The notes: generated by a model from the sequence alone, not told the origin. A stretch of DNA of 7,255 nt from an uncultured Eubacteriales bacterium (GCA_900549885.1 URQA01000125.1:1-7255); one strand, 5' to 3'; positions 1-5,947 are shown, counted from the first letter of the stretch. Numbers and translations are program-made.

Positions 1-92
1 GTGTCGGCAAGTCTGGTGACCAGCAGAAGGGTGCCCGCCGCCAGCGCCCCCAGAAAGAGCAGGGCGCCCAGATTGGTATGTGGTTTGACCAA
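1..92 (-). CDS. Partial gene after the O-acyltransferase; N-terminal membrane anchor, possibly a DHHW/AlgJ-like partner
   Basis: Only the first 30 codons are inside the window. I place the start at TTG 92-90: a GGAGG ribosome site lies 8 bases upstream and no ATG or GTG is better placed. The peptide begins MVKPHTNLGALLFLGALAAG and then runs LLLVTRLAD. That is a short polar N-terminus followed by one hydrophobic stretch (about residues 8-25), as in an uncleaved signal anchor or signal peptide. It starts only 23 bases after the acyltransferase stop, so the two are almost certainly co-transcribed. In many Firmicutes the gene after an AlgI-like O-acyltransferase codes for a membrane-anchored DHHW or AlgJ/SGNH-like protein that acts with it outside the membrane. 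That identity is inferred from position alone, since no catalytic region is visible. Confidence 0.5.
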   Translation of the reverse strand, partial: MVKPHTNLGALLFLGALAAGTLLLVTRLAD

Positions 93-115
93 GAGGAGGC
101 CCTCCTTTCCGCGGT

Positions 116-1537
116 CTAAAAGTTGAAATAAATAAAGGGGTTATAGGTCCCCTTGACCAGAAAGGCTGATGAGGCCAGGAAGAGGAACAGCAGGGAGACG
201 CCGTACACCATATCCCACAGGGAAAACACGTGGGGGGCGTATCGGCCCAGATAGACCTCCACCTTTTCCGTGAGCCACCGGCCCAGAGGGAAGGAAAAGA
301 GAATCGAGGGTAGAATCACGGCAGCATATTGCTCCCAGTAATAACAAGCCTGGAGGTCGGCACCGCGGACCGGCGAGAACATGGCGCCCAGATAGTCCAG
401 GGCCGCGGGGAGAGAGGGGGCCCGGAAGAGGACCCAGCCGAAGTTGACCATGAGGAAGGTCCAGGCCCAGCCTGCGGGGGCGGGGATAGGGCGGCCGGAG
501 GCCCCCAGCTTTTCCAGGCACAGCAGCAGAAAATAGAAGAGGCCCCAGCAAAGAAACGTCCAGTTGGCCCCGTGCCATACGCCGGTGAGCAGCCACACAA
601 CGAAGAGATTCCGGTAGGTCCGCCACGGGCCCTTCCGGCTTCCGCCCAGGGGGATGTACACATAGTCCCGGAACCAGGTGGACAGGGAGATGTGCCACCG
701 CCGCCAGAACTCCGTCACCGAACGGGAGAGATAGGGGTAGTTAAAATTATCTAAAAAATGGAAACCGAACAGCTTGCCCAGGCCGATGGCCATATCGGAG
801 TAGCCGGAGAAGTCATAGTAGATCTGCAGGGTATAGCACAGGGCCCCCAGCCAGGCAAGGGCGGCCGAGAGGTCCCCGATCGGCGTGTCCCAGGCGGCGT
901 CGGCCACCACGGCCAATTGGTTGGAGAGGAGCACCTTTTTCCCCAGGCCCACAATGAAGCGGCAGCAGCCGGAGGAGAAGTCCGCCCAGGTCTCCCGGCG
1001 GCCCTCGATCTCGTCGGCTACGGTGGAGTACTTGACGATGGGCCCGGCGATGAGCTGGGGAAAGAGGGAGATGTAGAGACCCAGCCAGAGGGGGTTGCGC
1101 TGGACCTGCGCCGTCCCCATGGCCACGTCAAGGACATAGCTCAGGGCCTGGAAGGTGAAGAAGGAGATGCCGATGGGCAGCTCGATGCCGAAAAGGGACA
1201 GCTTCCAGCCCAGCAGATTCAAGGTGCTGATGGTAAAGTCCAGGTACTTGAACACGAACAGCAGGGACAGGTTGACCACCGCCGCCAGCACCACCGCCGG
1301 CCGTACGCTGCGCCCTGCCGAGCGGGCGCGGCCCGCCCACAGGCCCAGCAGATAGTTGGCAAGGATGGAGCCGAGCATCAGCAGCAGCGCCTCATGGGCA
1401 CCCCAGCCGTAGAAGAACAGGGAGGCCAGGAACAGGAACACATTCTGCCCCGTCCGCCAGCGCCGCAGGGGGAGGTAGTACACCAGCAGCACGGCCGGGA
1501 GAAAGGCGAACAGAAAAATCGAGCTGGAAAATACCAC
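116..1537 (-). CDS. Membrane-bound O-acyltransferase (MBOAT), AlgI/DltB/PatA family
   Basis: This is a polytopic membrane enzyme that moves an acyl group, normally acetyl, across the membrane onto a surface polymer such as an exopolysaccharide or peptidoglycan. It has 473 residues, the usual size for AlgI-like proteins, with about ten or more hydrophobic segments spread along its length. Family signatures numbered from the GTG start are: FPQLIAGPIVKYS at 159-171; YYDFSGYSDMAIG at 240-252; FWRRWHISLSTWFRDY at about 277-292, with conserved His282; and GVWHGANW at 319-326, with the invariant catalytic His322. The frame opens at TTG 1543, but I choose GTG 1537. It sits 8 bases after GAGG and gives MVFSSSIFLF, the standard family N-terminus, whereas the TTG is only 2 bases from GAGG. 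Its own strong promoter lies upstream and a probable partner gene follows closely. The family is certain. The substrate is not known: there are no dlt genes nearby, which argues against a DltB role. Confidence 0.95.
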   Translation of the reverse strand: MVFSSSIFLFAFLPAVLLVYYLPLRRWRTGQNVFLFLASLFFYGWGAHEALLLMLGSILANYLLGLWAGRARSAGRSVRPAVVLAAVVNLSLLFVFKYLDFTISTLNLLGWKLSLFGIELPIGISFFTFQALSYVLDVAMGTAQVQRNPLWLGLYISLFPQLIAGPIVKYSTVADEIEGRRETWADFSSGCCRFIVGLGKKVLLSNQLAVVADAAWDTPIGDLSAALAWLGALCYTLQIYYDFSGYSDMAIGLGKLFGFHFLDNFNYPYLSRSVTEFWRRWHISLSTWFRDYVYIPLGGSRKGPWRTYRNLFVVWLLTGVWHGANWTFLCWGLFYFLLLCLEKLGASGRPIPAPAGWAWTFLMVNFGWVLFRAPSLPAALDYLGAMFSPVRGADLQACYYWEQYAAVILPSILFSFPLGRWLTEKVEVYLGRYAPHVFSLWDMVYGVSLLFLFLASSAFLVKGTYNPFIYFNF

Positions 1538-1545
1538 AGGCAACG

Positions 1546-1549
1546 CCTC
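1546..1549 (-). promoter_or_regulatory. Ribosome binding site deciding the acyltransferase start, inside a small hairpin
   Basis: GAGG on the minus strand lies 8 bases before GTG 1537 and only 2 bases before the in-frame TTG 1543, so it supports the GTG. The site overlaps a short inverted repeat, AGGC-GTT-GCCT (1548-1538), that would pair three of the four ribosome-site bases in the mRNA. Translation may therefore be weak or conditional. The pairing is seen in the sequence; the effect on translation is inference. Confidence 0.6.
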
Positions 1550-1564
1550 GTTTCACCAGGATAG

Positions 1565-1615
1565 CCCCGAGCGGAGCGCGGGCGGGGAGCCATTTTCCCG
1601 CAGGCCCTGCGGGAA
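1565..1615 (-). other. Structured 5' leader of the acyltransferase mRNA: two GC-rich hairpins
   Basis: Two inverted repeats follow one another between the promoter and the acyltransferase start. The first, read in the mRNA direction, is a perfect 9-bp stem TTCCCGCAG/CTGCGGGAA with a 3-base loop (1595-1615). The second is a weaker 5-bp CCCCG/CGGGG stem with a 13-base loop (1565-1587). Neither is followed by a T-run, so they do not look like intrinsic terminators on this strand. With the palindrome at 1617-1638 they fill most of a leader of roughly 108 bases. I do not recognise a known riboswitch or protein-binding leader here. Confidence 0.5.
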
Positions 1616-1616
1616 T

Positions 1617-1638
1617 CATGAAAACCGCGGTTTTCATG
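1617..1638. repeat. 22-bp perfect palindrome in the acyltransferase leader
   Basis: The sequence reads the same on both strands over 22 bases; the half-site is CATGAAAACCG. It lies just downstream of the expected transcription start (about 1645), where an operator would act on initiation or early elongation, and one base from the 9-bp hairpin at 1595-1615. It could be a dimeric repressor operator, an mRNA hairpin, or part of an interspersed palindromic repeat. The sequence alone does not decide between these. Confidence 0.7.
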
Positions 1639-1651
1639 GACAAGCCATTCC

Positions 1652-1681
1652 ATTATAAAAGGAAAAAAAGGAGCTTGTCAA
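1652..1681 (-). promoter_or_regulatory. Perfect-consensus sigma-A promoter for the O-acyltransferase unit
   Basis: TTGACA (1681-1676) and TATAAT (1657-1652) are exact consensus hexamers separated by 18 bases, and the spacer is rich in T on the transcribed side. Transcription should start near 1645. The -35 box begins just past the T-run of the preceding ATPase terminator, so the acyltransferase unit is insulated from the ATPase and carries its own strong promoter. The spacer is one base longer than the optimum of 17. Confidence 0.85.
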
Positions 1682-1690
1682 CCGCTCGGG

Positions 1691-1727
1691 AAGAAAAAGA
1701 GCCGCCCCGCGCATTCAGCGGGGCGGC
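1691..1727 (-). terminator. Rho-independent terminator of the P-type ATPase gene
   Basis: In mRNA direction there is a perfect 10-bp stem GCCGCCCCGC/GCGGGGCGGC with a 7-base loop (1727-1701), followed directly by TCTTTTTCTT (1700-1691). It begins 20 bases after the ATPase stop codon. The opposite strand has no T-run after the stem, so it works for minus-strand transcription only. Confidence 0.88.
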
Positions 1728-1747
1728 CGGGGAAATCCGGGGGAAAT

Positions 1748-4381
1748 TTAGTTCTTGCGCAGGGCACGGCGGACCGCTTTTTCGATCTCGCAGATAATGA
1801 CGGGGAGAATAGACAGGCCCAGTACCACAGCCCACTCCGGGGCGGTGAGGGCGCACACCTCGAACACACCCATCAGAGGAGGCACCAGCAGCACCGCCAG
1901 CTGGAGCACCATGCCGACTAAGAAGGCCTTGTTCATGGCCGGGTTAGACAGGATGCCCAGCTTGAAGATGGACTGGTCCTCGCTTCTCACGTCAAAGGCG
2001 TGGAACAGCTGGCAGAAGGTCAGGGTAGCGAAGGCCATGGTGTTGGCGGTGGCATCGGCCACCGAAGGGTCACTGAGGACATACTCGCCCAGGAAATAGG
2101 CGGCCAGGGTGAGCAGGCCCACCATGGCGCCCTGCCAGGCCAGGCGGATGGAGAAGCCCTTATTGAACAGGGACTCCTTGGCGGAGCGGGGCTTCTCCTG
2201 CATGACGGAGTGCTCCACCGGCTCCATGCCCAGGGCCAGGGCGGGCAGGGAGTCGGTGACCAGGTTCAGCCACAGTAGCTGGACAGGGACCAGGGGGTCC
2301 TGGTGGAAGTTGAACAGGGTGGCCAGAAACAGGGTAACGATCTCGCCAATGTTGCAGGACAGAAGGTAGTGAATGGCTTTTTTGATATTGGAGTAGATGC
2401 CTCGGCCCTGCTCCACCGCATGGACGATGGTGGCGAAGTTGTCGTCGGTGAGGATCATGTCCGCCGCGCCCTTAGCCACGTCGGTGCCGGTGATGCCCAT
2501 GGCGCAGCCGATGTCAGCCACCTTCAGGGCGGGGGCGTCGTTGACGCCATCGCCGGTCATGGCCACCACCATGCCCTTCTTCTGCCAGGCCTTGACAATG
2601 CGCATCTTATGCTCCGGAGACACCCGGGCGTAGACAGAGAATTTGTCCACGTCCTGCTCCAGCATGTCCTGACTCATAAAATCCAGATCCTCGCCGGTAA
2701 TGGCCAGGTCGCCGTCCCGGTAGATGTCCAGCTCCTTGGCGATGGCCACGGCGGTGAGTTTGTGGTCGCCAGTGATCATCACCGGGCGGATGCCCGCGCC
2801 GTAGCACTCGGCCACCGCCTGCTTGACCTCCATCCGGGGCGGATCGATCATGCCCACCAAGCCCACGAAGGTCAAGTCGGTTTCCAGGTTTTCTGTGGTC
2901 AGCTCACCTTGGGGCAGCGCGTCAATGTCCTTATAGGCGCAGCCCAGCACACGCAGGGCTTTTTCCGCCATAGCGGCGTTGGCCGCCTCCACTTGTTTCG
3001 TGTGGGCGGAGGTAAGCGCCTTGACAGAGCCGTCCAGAATGTGGGTGCAGCGGGACAGCAGCACGTCGGGAGCGCCCTTGACCATCACCCGCAGCCGGCC
3101 GTTCACGGGATGGACCGTGCTCATGAGCTTGCGGTCAGAATCGAAGGGCAGCTCGGCGGTGCGGGGCATCTCCGCCTCCAGCTTGTTTTTATCCAGTCCC
3201 TCTTTGCAGGCGATGTCCACAAAGGCAGTCTCGGTGGGGTCACCGGCGGTCTTAATGGAGCCGTCTTCCTGATAGGTCAGGGTGGTATCATTGCACAGTG
3301 CGCCGATGGTGAGTGCTTCCTTCCGGTGCTGATCCCCTTGGGACCACACCTCCACCACGGTCATCTTGTTCATGGTCAGGGTGCCGGTCTTATCCGAGCA
3401 GATCACTCCGGCGCAGCCCAGGGTCTCCACCGCGGGCAGCTTTTTTACAATGGCATTGTACTTCACCATCCGCTGTACGCCCAGAGCCAGCACGATGGTG
3501 ACAATGGCGGGCAGGCCCTCTGGGATGGCGGCCACCGCCAGGGACACGGCGGACATGAACATCTCCAGCAAGCCCTTCTGGTACAGCAGGCCCACCCCGA
3601 ACATGACGGCGCACACCGCCAGGCATACAAAGGACAGGGTCTTGGAAATCTCGGCCATCTTTCGCTGGAGCGGGGTGGAGGTATCGTCCTCACTGGTGAG
3701 CATCTGAGCGATGCGGCCCACTTCCGTGTCCATTCCGGTGGCAGTGACCACACAGGTGGCCCGGCCGTTGGTGATGACGGTGGAGGAGATGACCATGTTC
3801 TTCCGGTCACCCAGGGCGGTCTCTTCGGGCAGGGAGTTCACAGCTTGCTTGCTGACGGGGACGGACTCGCCGGTCATAGCCGACTCATCCGCTTTTAGGT
3901 TGGCACACTCCAGGATGCGGGCGTCGGCAGGGACCAGGTCGCCGGCTTCCAGCACGATGATGTCGCCGGGGACCAGCTTGTCGGTCTCCAGTCGGACCAG
4001 CTGGCCGTCCCGCAGCACTTTGGCCAGGGGAGCCGACATTTTCTGCAAAGCCTCCAGGGCCTTTTCCGCGCTGTTTTCCTGGGAGATGGAGATGATGGCG
4101 TTGACAATGACGATGACCAGAATGATGACCGCCTCGATCCACTCCTCACCGCCGGAGGAGATGAGGGACAGCACGGCGGCGGCCAGCAGCACGATGATCA
4201 TGGGGTCCTTCATCTGGTTGAGGAAGCGCTTGGCTAAGCTCTCCTTTTTGGCGCCCTCTAATCGGTTGGGGCCGTGCTTTTCCAGCCGTTCTTCCGCCTG
4301 GCGGCTGGTCAAGCCCCGGCGTTGGTCGGCACCTAACTCGGACATGACCTGGTCAGGGGTTTTGGTGAACCATTGGCTCAC
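1748..4381 (-). CDS. Cation-transporting P-type ATPase, P2 (Ca2+/Mn2+, PMCA/SERCA-like)
   Basis: This is a membrane pump that uses ATP, through a phospho-aspartate intermediate, to move divalent cations out of the cytoplasm. It is complete at 877 residues, the usual size of bacterial PMCA-type pumps. Numbered from the GTG start: N-terminal cation-ATPase domain about 5-60; membrane segments M1-M2 about 60-100; actuator TGES at 170-173; PEGLP in M4 at 287-291; phosphorylation motif CSDKTGTLT with Asp330; nucleotide-binding KGAPD at 435-439; TGD at 537-539; and hinge TGDGVND at 609-615. In the ion path, Glu288, Asn677/Glu680 (CNIGE, M5) and Asn706/Thr709/Asp710 (NLVTD, M6) match SERCA site residues. 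The M8 position equal to SERCA Glu908 appears to be Thr788. The frame opens upstream at TTG 4471, but GTG 4381 has an AGAAGGAG site 10 bases before it and starts where the family begins. The leader suggests Mn2+ or Ca2+ as cargo. The family is certain; the ion is inferred. Confidence 0.96.
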   Translation of the reverse strand: MSQWFTKTPDQVMSELGADQRRGLTSRQAEERLEKHGPNRLEGAKKESLAKRFLNQMKDPMIIVLLAAAVLSLISSGGEEWIEAVIILVIVIVNAIISISQENSAEKALEALQKMSAPLAKVLRDGQLVRLETDKLVPGDIIVLEAGDLVPADARILECANLKADESAMTGESVPVSKQAVNSLPEETALGDRKNMVISSTVITNGRATCVVTATGMDTEVGRIAQMLTSEDDTSTPLQRKMAEISKTLSFVCLAVCAVMFGVGLLYQKGLLEMFMSAVSLAVAAIPEGLPAIVTIVLALGVQRMVKYNAIVKKLPAVETLGCAGVICSDKTGTLTMNKMTVVEVWSQGDQHRKEALTIGALCNDTTLTYQEDGSIKTAGDPTETAFVDIACKEGLDKNKLEAEMPRTAELPFDSDRKLMSTVHPVNGRLRVMVKGAPDVLLSRCTHILDGSVKALTSAHTKQVEAANAAMAEKALRVLGCAYKDIDALPQGELTTENLETDLTFVGLVGMIDPPRMEVKQAVAECYGAGIRPVMITGDHKLTAVAIAKELDIYRDGDLAITGEDLDFMSQDMLEQDVDKFSVYARVSPEHKMRIVKAWQKKGMVVAMTGDGVNDAPALKVADIGCAMGITGTDVAKGAADMILTDDNFATIVHAVEQGRGIYSNIKKAIHYLLSCNIGEIVTLFLATLFNFHQDPLVPVQLLWLNLVTDSLPALALGMEPVEHSVMQEKPRSAKESLFNKGFSIRLAWQGAMVGLLTLAAYFLGEYVLSDPSVADATANTMAFATLTFCQLFHAFDVRSEDQSIFKLGILSNPAMNKAFLVGMVLQLAVLLVPPLMGVFEVCALTAPEWAVVLGLSILPVIICEIEKAVRRALRKN

Positions 4382-4391
4382 GGTGGCAACA

Positions 4392-4399
4392 CTCCTTCT
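4392..4399 (-). promoter_or_regulatory. Ribosome binding site fixing the ATPase start at GTG 4381
   Basis: AGAAGGAG on the minus strand lies 10 bases before GTG 4381. The only other in-frame start upstream is TTG 4471. It has no ribosome site, and using it would add 30 residues with no similarity to the ATPase N-terminus. The site is well downstream of the leader terminator, so control appears to act on transcription rather than by masking this site. Confidence 0.7.
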
Positions 4400-4494
4400 T
4401 CTTATACAGCGTATTCCGATAGCTCCATAATAACAGGCGGAGGAAGCAGAAATAGGGGAATCCTGGGACAAGCCTGGAATTGGCGGCGAACAAG

Positions 4495-4534
4495 AAAAAA
4501 GACTTATCCGCGGCGGGGCTGCCGCGGATAAGTC
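4495..4534 (-). terminator. Intrinsic terminator in the ATPase leader (riboswitch expression platform)
   Basis: In mRNA direction there is a perfect 14-bp stem, GACTTATCCGCGGC pairing with GCCGCGGATAAGTC, around a 6-base loop (4534-4501). It is followed at once by six T residues (4500-4495) and then CTTG. It lies about 115 bases before the ATPase start, with no gene ending just upstream, so it is an attenuator rather than the end of a gene. Its 5' arm contains GACTTATC, the same bases that close the aptamer-like helix, so the two structures cannot form together. Confidence 0.88.
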
Positions 4535-4617
4535 TCATCATTTCATCCAAGGCCAGGCAAAGAACGCCATGATGTTGGCACTTGTCACGGGATGGACCCG
4601 TTGACTACTCCCTTATC
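4527..4617 (-). promoter_or_regulatory. Candidate metal riboswitch aptamer, yybP-ykoY-like (Mn2+), upstream of the P-type ATPase
   Basis: The RNA begins GATAAGGGAGTAG and ends TGAGACTTATC. This resembles the yybP-ykoY class, which opens with an AAGGGGAGUAG-type strand and closes with an AGACCUU-type strand. GATAAG (4617-4612) pairs with CTTATC (4532-4527) to form P1. Inside are a 5-bp hairpin ACGGG/CCCGT (4601-4587) and pairings such as CAAG/CTTG around a GCC...GGC stem. Known members of the class bind Mn2+ and control Mn2+ exporters and P-type ATPases in Firmicutes, which fits the gene downstream. Because the P1 3' strand is also the terminator 5' arm, ligand binding should block termination and switch the ATPase on. 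The class is assigned by eye from the flanking strands and gene context; the interior is divergent from the examples I know, so another ion-sensing class is possible. Confidence 0.65.
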
Positions 4618-4625
4618 GCATGACT

Positions 4626-4655
4626 ATTGTATCAAGGGGAGGGCGGGACTGTCAA
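4626..4655 (-). promoter_or_regulatory. Sigma-A promoter driving the riboswitch leader and ATPase
   Basis: TTGACA (4655-4650) is an exact -35 box. TACAAT (4631-4626) is a near-consensus -10 box at 18-base spacing. Transcription should start near 4619, only a couple of bases before the first P1 base of the aptamer. That placement is typical of riboswitch leaders and supports both calls. Confidence 0.82.
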
Positions 4656-4711
4656 GAAAAATTTTACCAGAATCCTTGTCAGCCCAACAGCGCTGTCAAG
4701 CAGTTTTGCCA

Positions 4712-5947
4712 TCAGGTACCATCAGAGGGCTGGCTGGACGGATCAGCGGAGGGCTGACTGGACGGTTCGGCGGAGGCGTTGTTGAGAAGCTCCACGGAAT
4801 AGGCCATGTAACGCTGATAGAACGATGCGATGTCCAGGCTGGAAATGTCGTCGGACACAGAGACATCGGCCGCCTCAACCCCTTCCATCACGAGGGCATC
4901 TGCCTGCTCTGAAATCCAGTCGTCGTGATAGTTGCTGGCATCCACCGGCAGGCGCAGGATGATGTGATAACCCGCACTGGTTTCCACAATATCAGAAAGT
5001 TCGCCGGGCTTCAGGGCCATAGAGGCCTCCTCGAACTCCGGGATCATGTCGTTTGGCCCGGCCACATAGCCGTTGGGGGCGGCCAGGCTGCCGTCGCTGT
5101 CCCGTCCGTCCTCGCTGTATTCGTTCATCAGTTGGTCGAACAGGGCCTCCATGTCGTCGCTGGCCTGGAGCTGGCTCAGCAGGTCTTCGGCCAAGGCCTT
5201 CTGCTGGGCGTTAAACTCGTCGGCAGTCATGGTCACATTGTCCGCGTCGTCGGTTACGTCTTTGTCCGTGGTCTTGAGCAGAATGTGCTTGACGGCGTAA
5301 ATCCCGTTGTCAGCGACGTACTGCTCCAAATCGGCATCGGTGGGTTCTCCCACCAGCTTGTCAGCTAGGCTAGTAAACAGATAGCTGTTGGTGTTGACGT
5401 AATAGAAGCCGTCTTGCGACAGGCCAGAGCTTTGGAGCAGGGTCTGGAAGCTGCCCTCGCCATTCTCATCCTCATAGGCGTCAATCTGGGACTGGAGGTC
5501 AGCGTCCTGCTCGCTGGTGACGGAGATGCCGTTTTCTTCACACAGCTGGCGCAGCACCGCGTAATAGGTAACAGCGGTCTGAACGTCGTCCAATAGGTAA
5601 TCCACAATCTCCTGGTTGGTGAAATCGGCGGCGGCGCCGTACTGGTAATAATAGGAGTCCAGGTAGTAGCAGTCATAGGCCAGCCAATACAGATACAGCT
5701 CGTTGGGGATGTCCACCCCGTTGACGGTGAGGGCGGTATCACCGTCCTTCAGGCCGCTGGCAAACTCGAACATGGTCTGGGTCAGGTCCACCTGAATATC
5801 GGCGGAGGGGGAGGCGCTGGGATCAGCGGGGGACGCGGAGGGATCCGGTGAGCCGGAAGGATCCGCCTCACCGTTTTGGCAGGCGGCCAGGGCAAGGCAC
5901 AGGGACGCGGATAGCCCCAGTGCCAGCAGTCGTTTCCAAAGTTTCAT
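4712..5947 (-). CDS. PpiC/parvulin-type peptidyl-prolyl isomerase lipoprotein (PrsA/SurA-like foldase)
   Basis: This is an extracytoplasmic foldase that helps secreted proteins fold by isomerising Xaa-Pro bonds. It has 411 residues. The N-terminus MKLWKRLLAL...LALAAC is a lipoprotein signal with lipobox LAAC and lipidated Cys23, so the mature protein is anchored on the outer face of the membrane. A Ser/Pro/Asp-rich linker follows at 29-50, then a SurA-like helical chaperone region at about 70-215 (opening ALTVNGVDIPNELYLYWLAY), then a parvulin domain at about 218-333 with KHILLK (His221) and GYHIIL (His328). The C-terminus ends in a second Ser/Pro tail, at about 392-411. Start: ATG 5947 with AAGGAG 7 bases upstream. 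It has its own promoter (6050-6022) but follows mfd, a neighbour pair seen in other Clostridia. The domain family is secure; clients and in vivo isomerase activity are unknown. The mature protein is strongly acidic. Confidence 0.92.
   Translation of the reverse strand: MKLWKRLLALGLSASLCLALAACQNGEADPSGSPDPSASPADPSASPSADIQVDLTQTMFEFASGLKDGDTALTVNGVDIPNELYLYWLAYDCYYLDSYYYQYGAAADFTNQEIVDYLLDDVQTAVTYYAVLRQLCEENGISVTSEQDADLQSQIDAYEDENGEGSFQTLLQSSGLSQDGFYYVNTNSYLFTSLADKLVGEPTDADLEQYVADNGIYAVKHILLKTTDKDVTDDADNVTMTADEFNAQQKALAEDLLSQLQASDDMEALFDQLMNEYSEDGRDSDGSLAAPNGYVAGPNDMIPEFEEASMALKPGELSDIVETSAGYHIILRLPVDASNYHDDWISEQADALVMEGVEAADVSVSDDISSLDIASFYQRYMAYSVELLNNASAEPSSQPSADPSSQPSDGT

Noticed and set aside
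1392..1643. Minus-strand frame starting in the acyltransferase leader and running out of frame into the gene (MSMKTAVFMIPAGPAGK...)
   Set aside because: Its start lies at or within a few bases of the expected transcription start and has no ribosome site. It runs through the palindrome and hairpins and then overlaps the acyltransferase in another frame, so it is more likely a by-product of the inverted repeats than a leader peptide.
2303..3898. Very long open frame on the plus strand (531 codons) inside the ATPase gene
   Set aside because: It lies wholly antisense to an unmistakable P-type ATPase. Its translation is a His/Gly/Val-rich string with no domain, as expected from a GC-rich gene read in reverse. 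Similar plus-strand frames at 758-1564 and 3711-4430 are rejected for the same reason.
4400..4440. TATAAG and TATTAT -10-like boxes between the leader terminator and the ATPase start
   Set aside because: Neither has an acceptable -35 box at 16-18 bases, and such AT-rich hexamers are expected by chance here.
4382..4471. Thirty-codon upstream extension of the ATPase to TTG 4471
   Set aside because: There is no ribosome site before the TTG, the added residues do not resemble the family, and a good AGAAGGAG site precedes GTG 4381.
4660..4690. Extended -10-like TGGTAAAAT with TTGGGC upstream, a possible second ATPase promoter
   Set aside because: The spacing is only 15 bases and the -35 match is poor, while a much better promoter (4655-4626) lies immediately downstream.
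4657..4700. Possible terminator after the foldase: CTTGACAGC/GCTGACAAG stem with one mismatch (4675-4700)
   Set aside because: The stem has an internal mismatch and the T-run (4661-4657) begins 13 bases too far away. It may slow transcription, but I would not annotate it as an intrinsic terminator.
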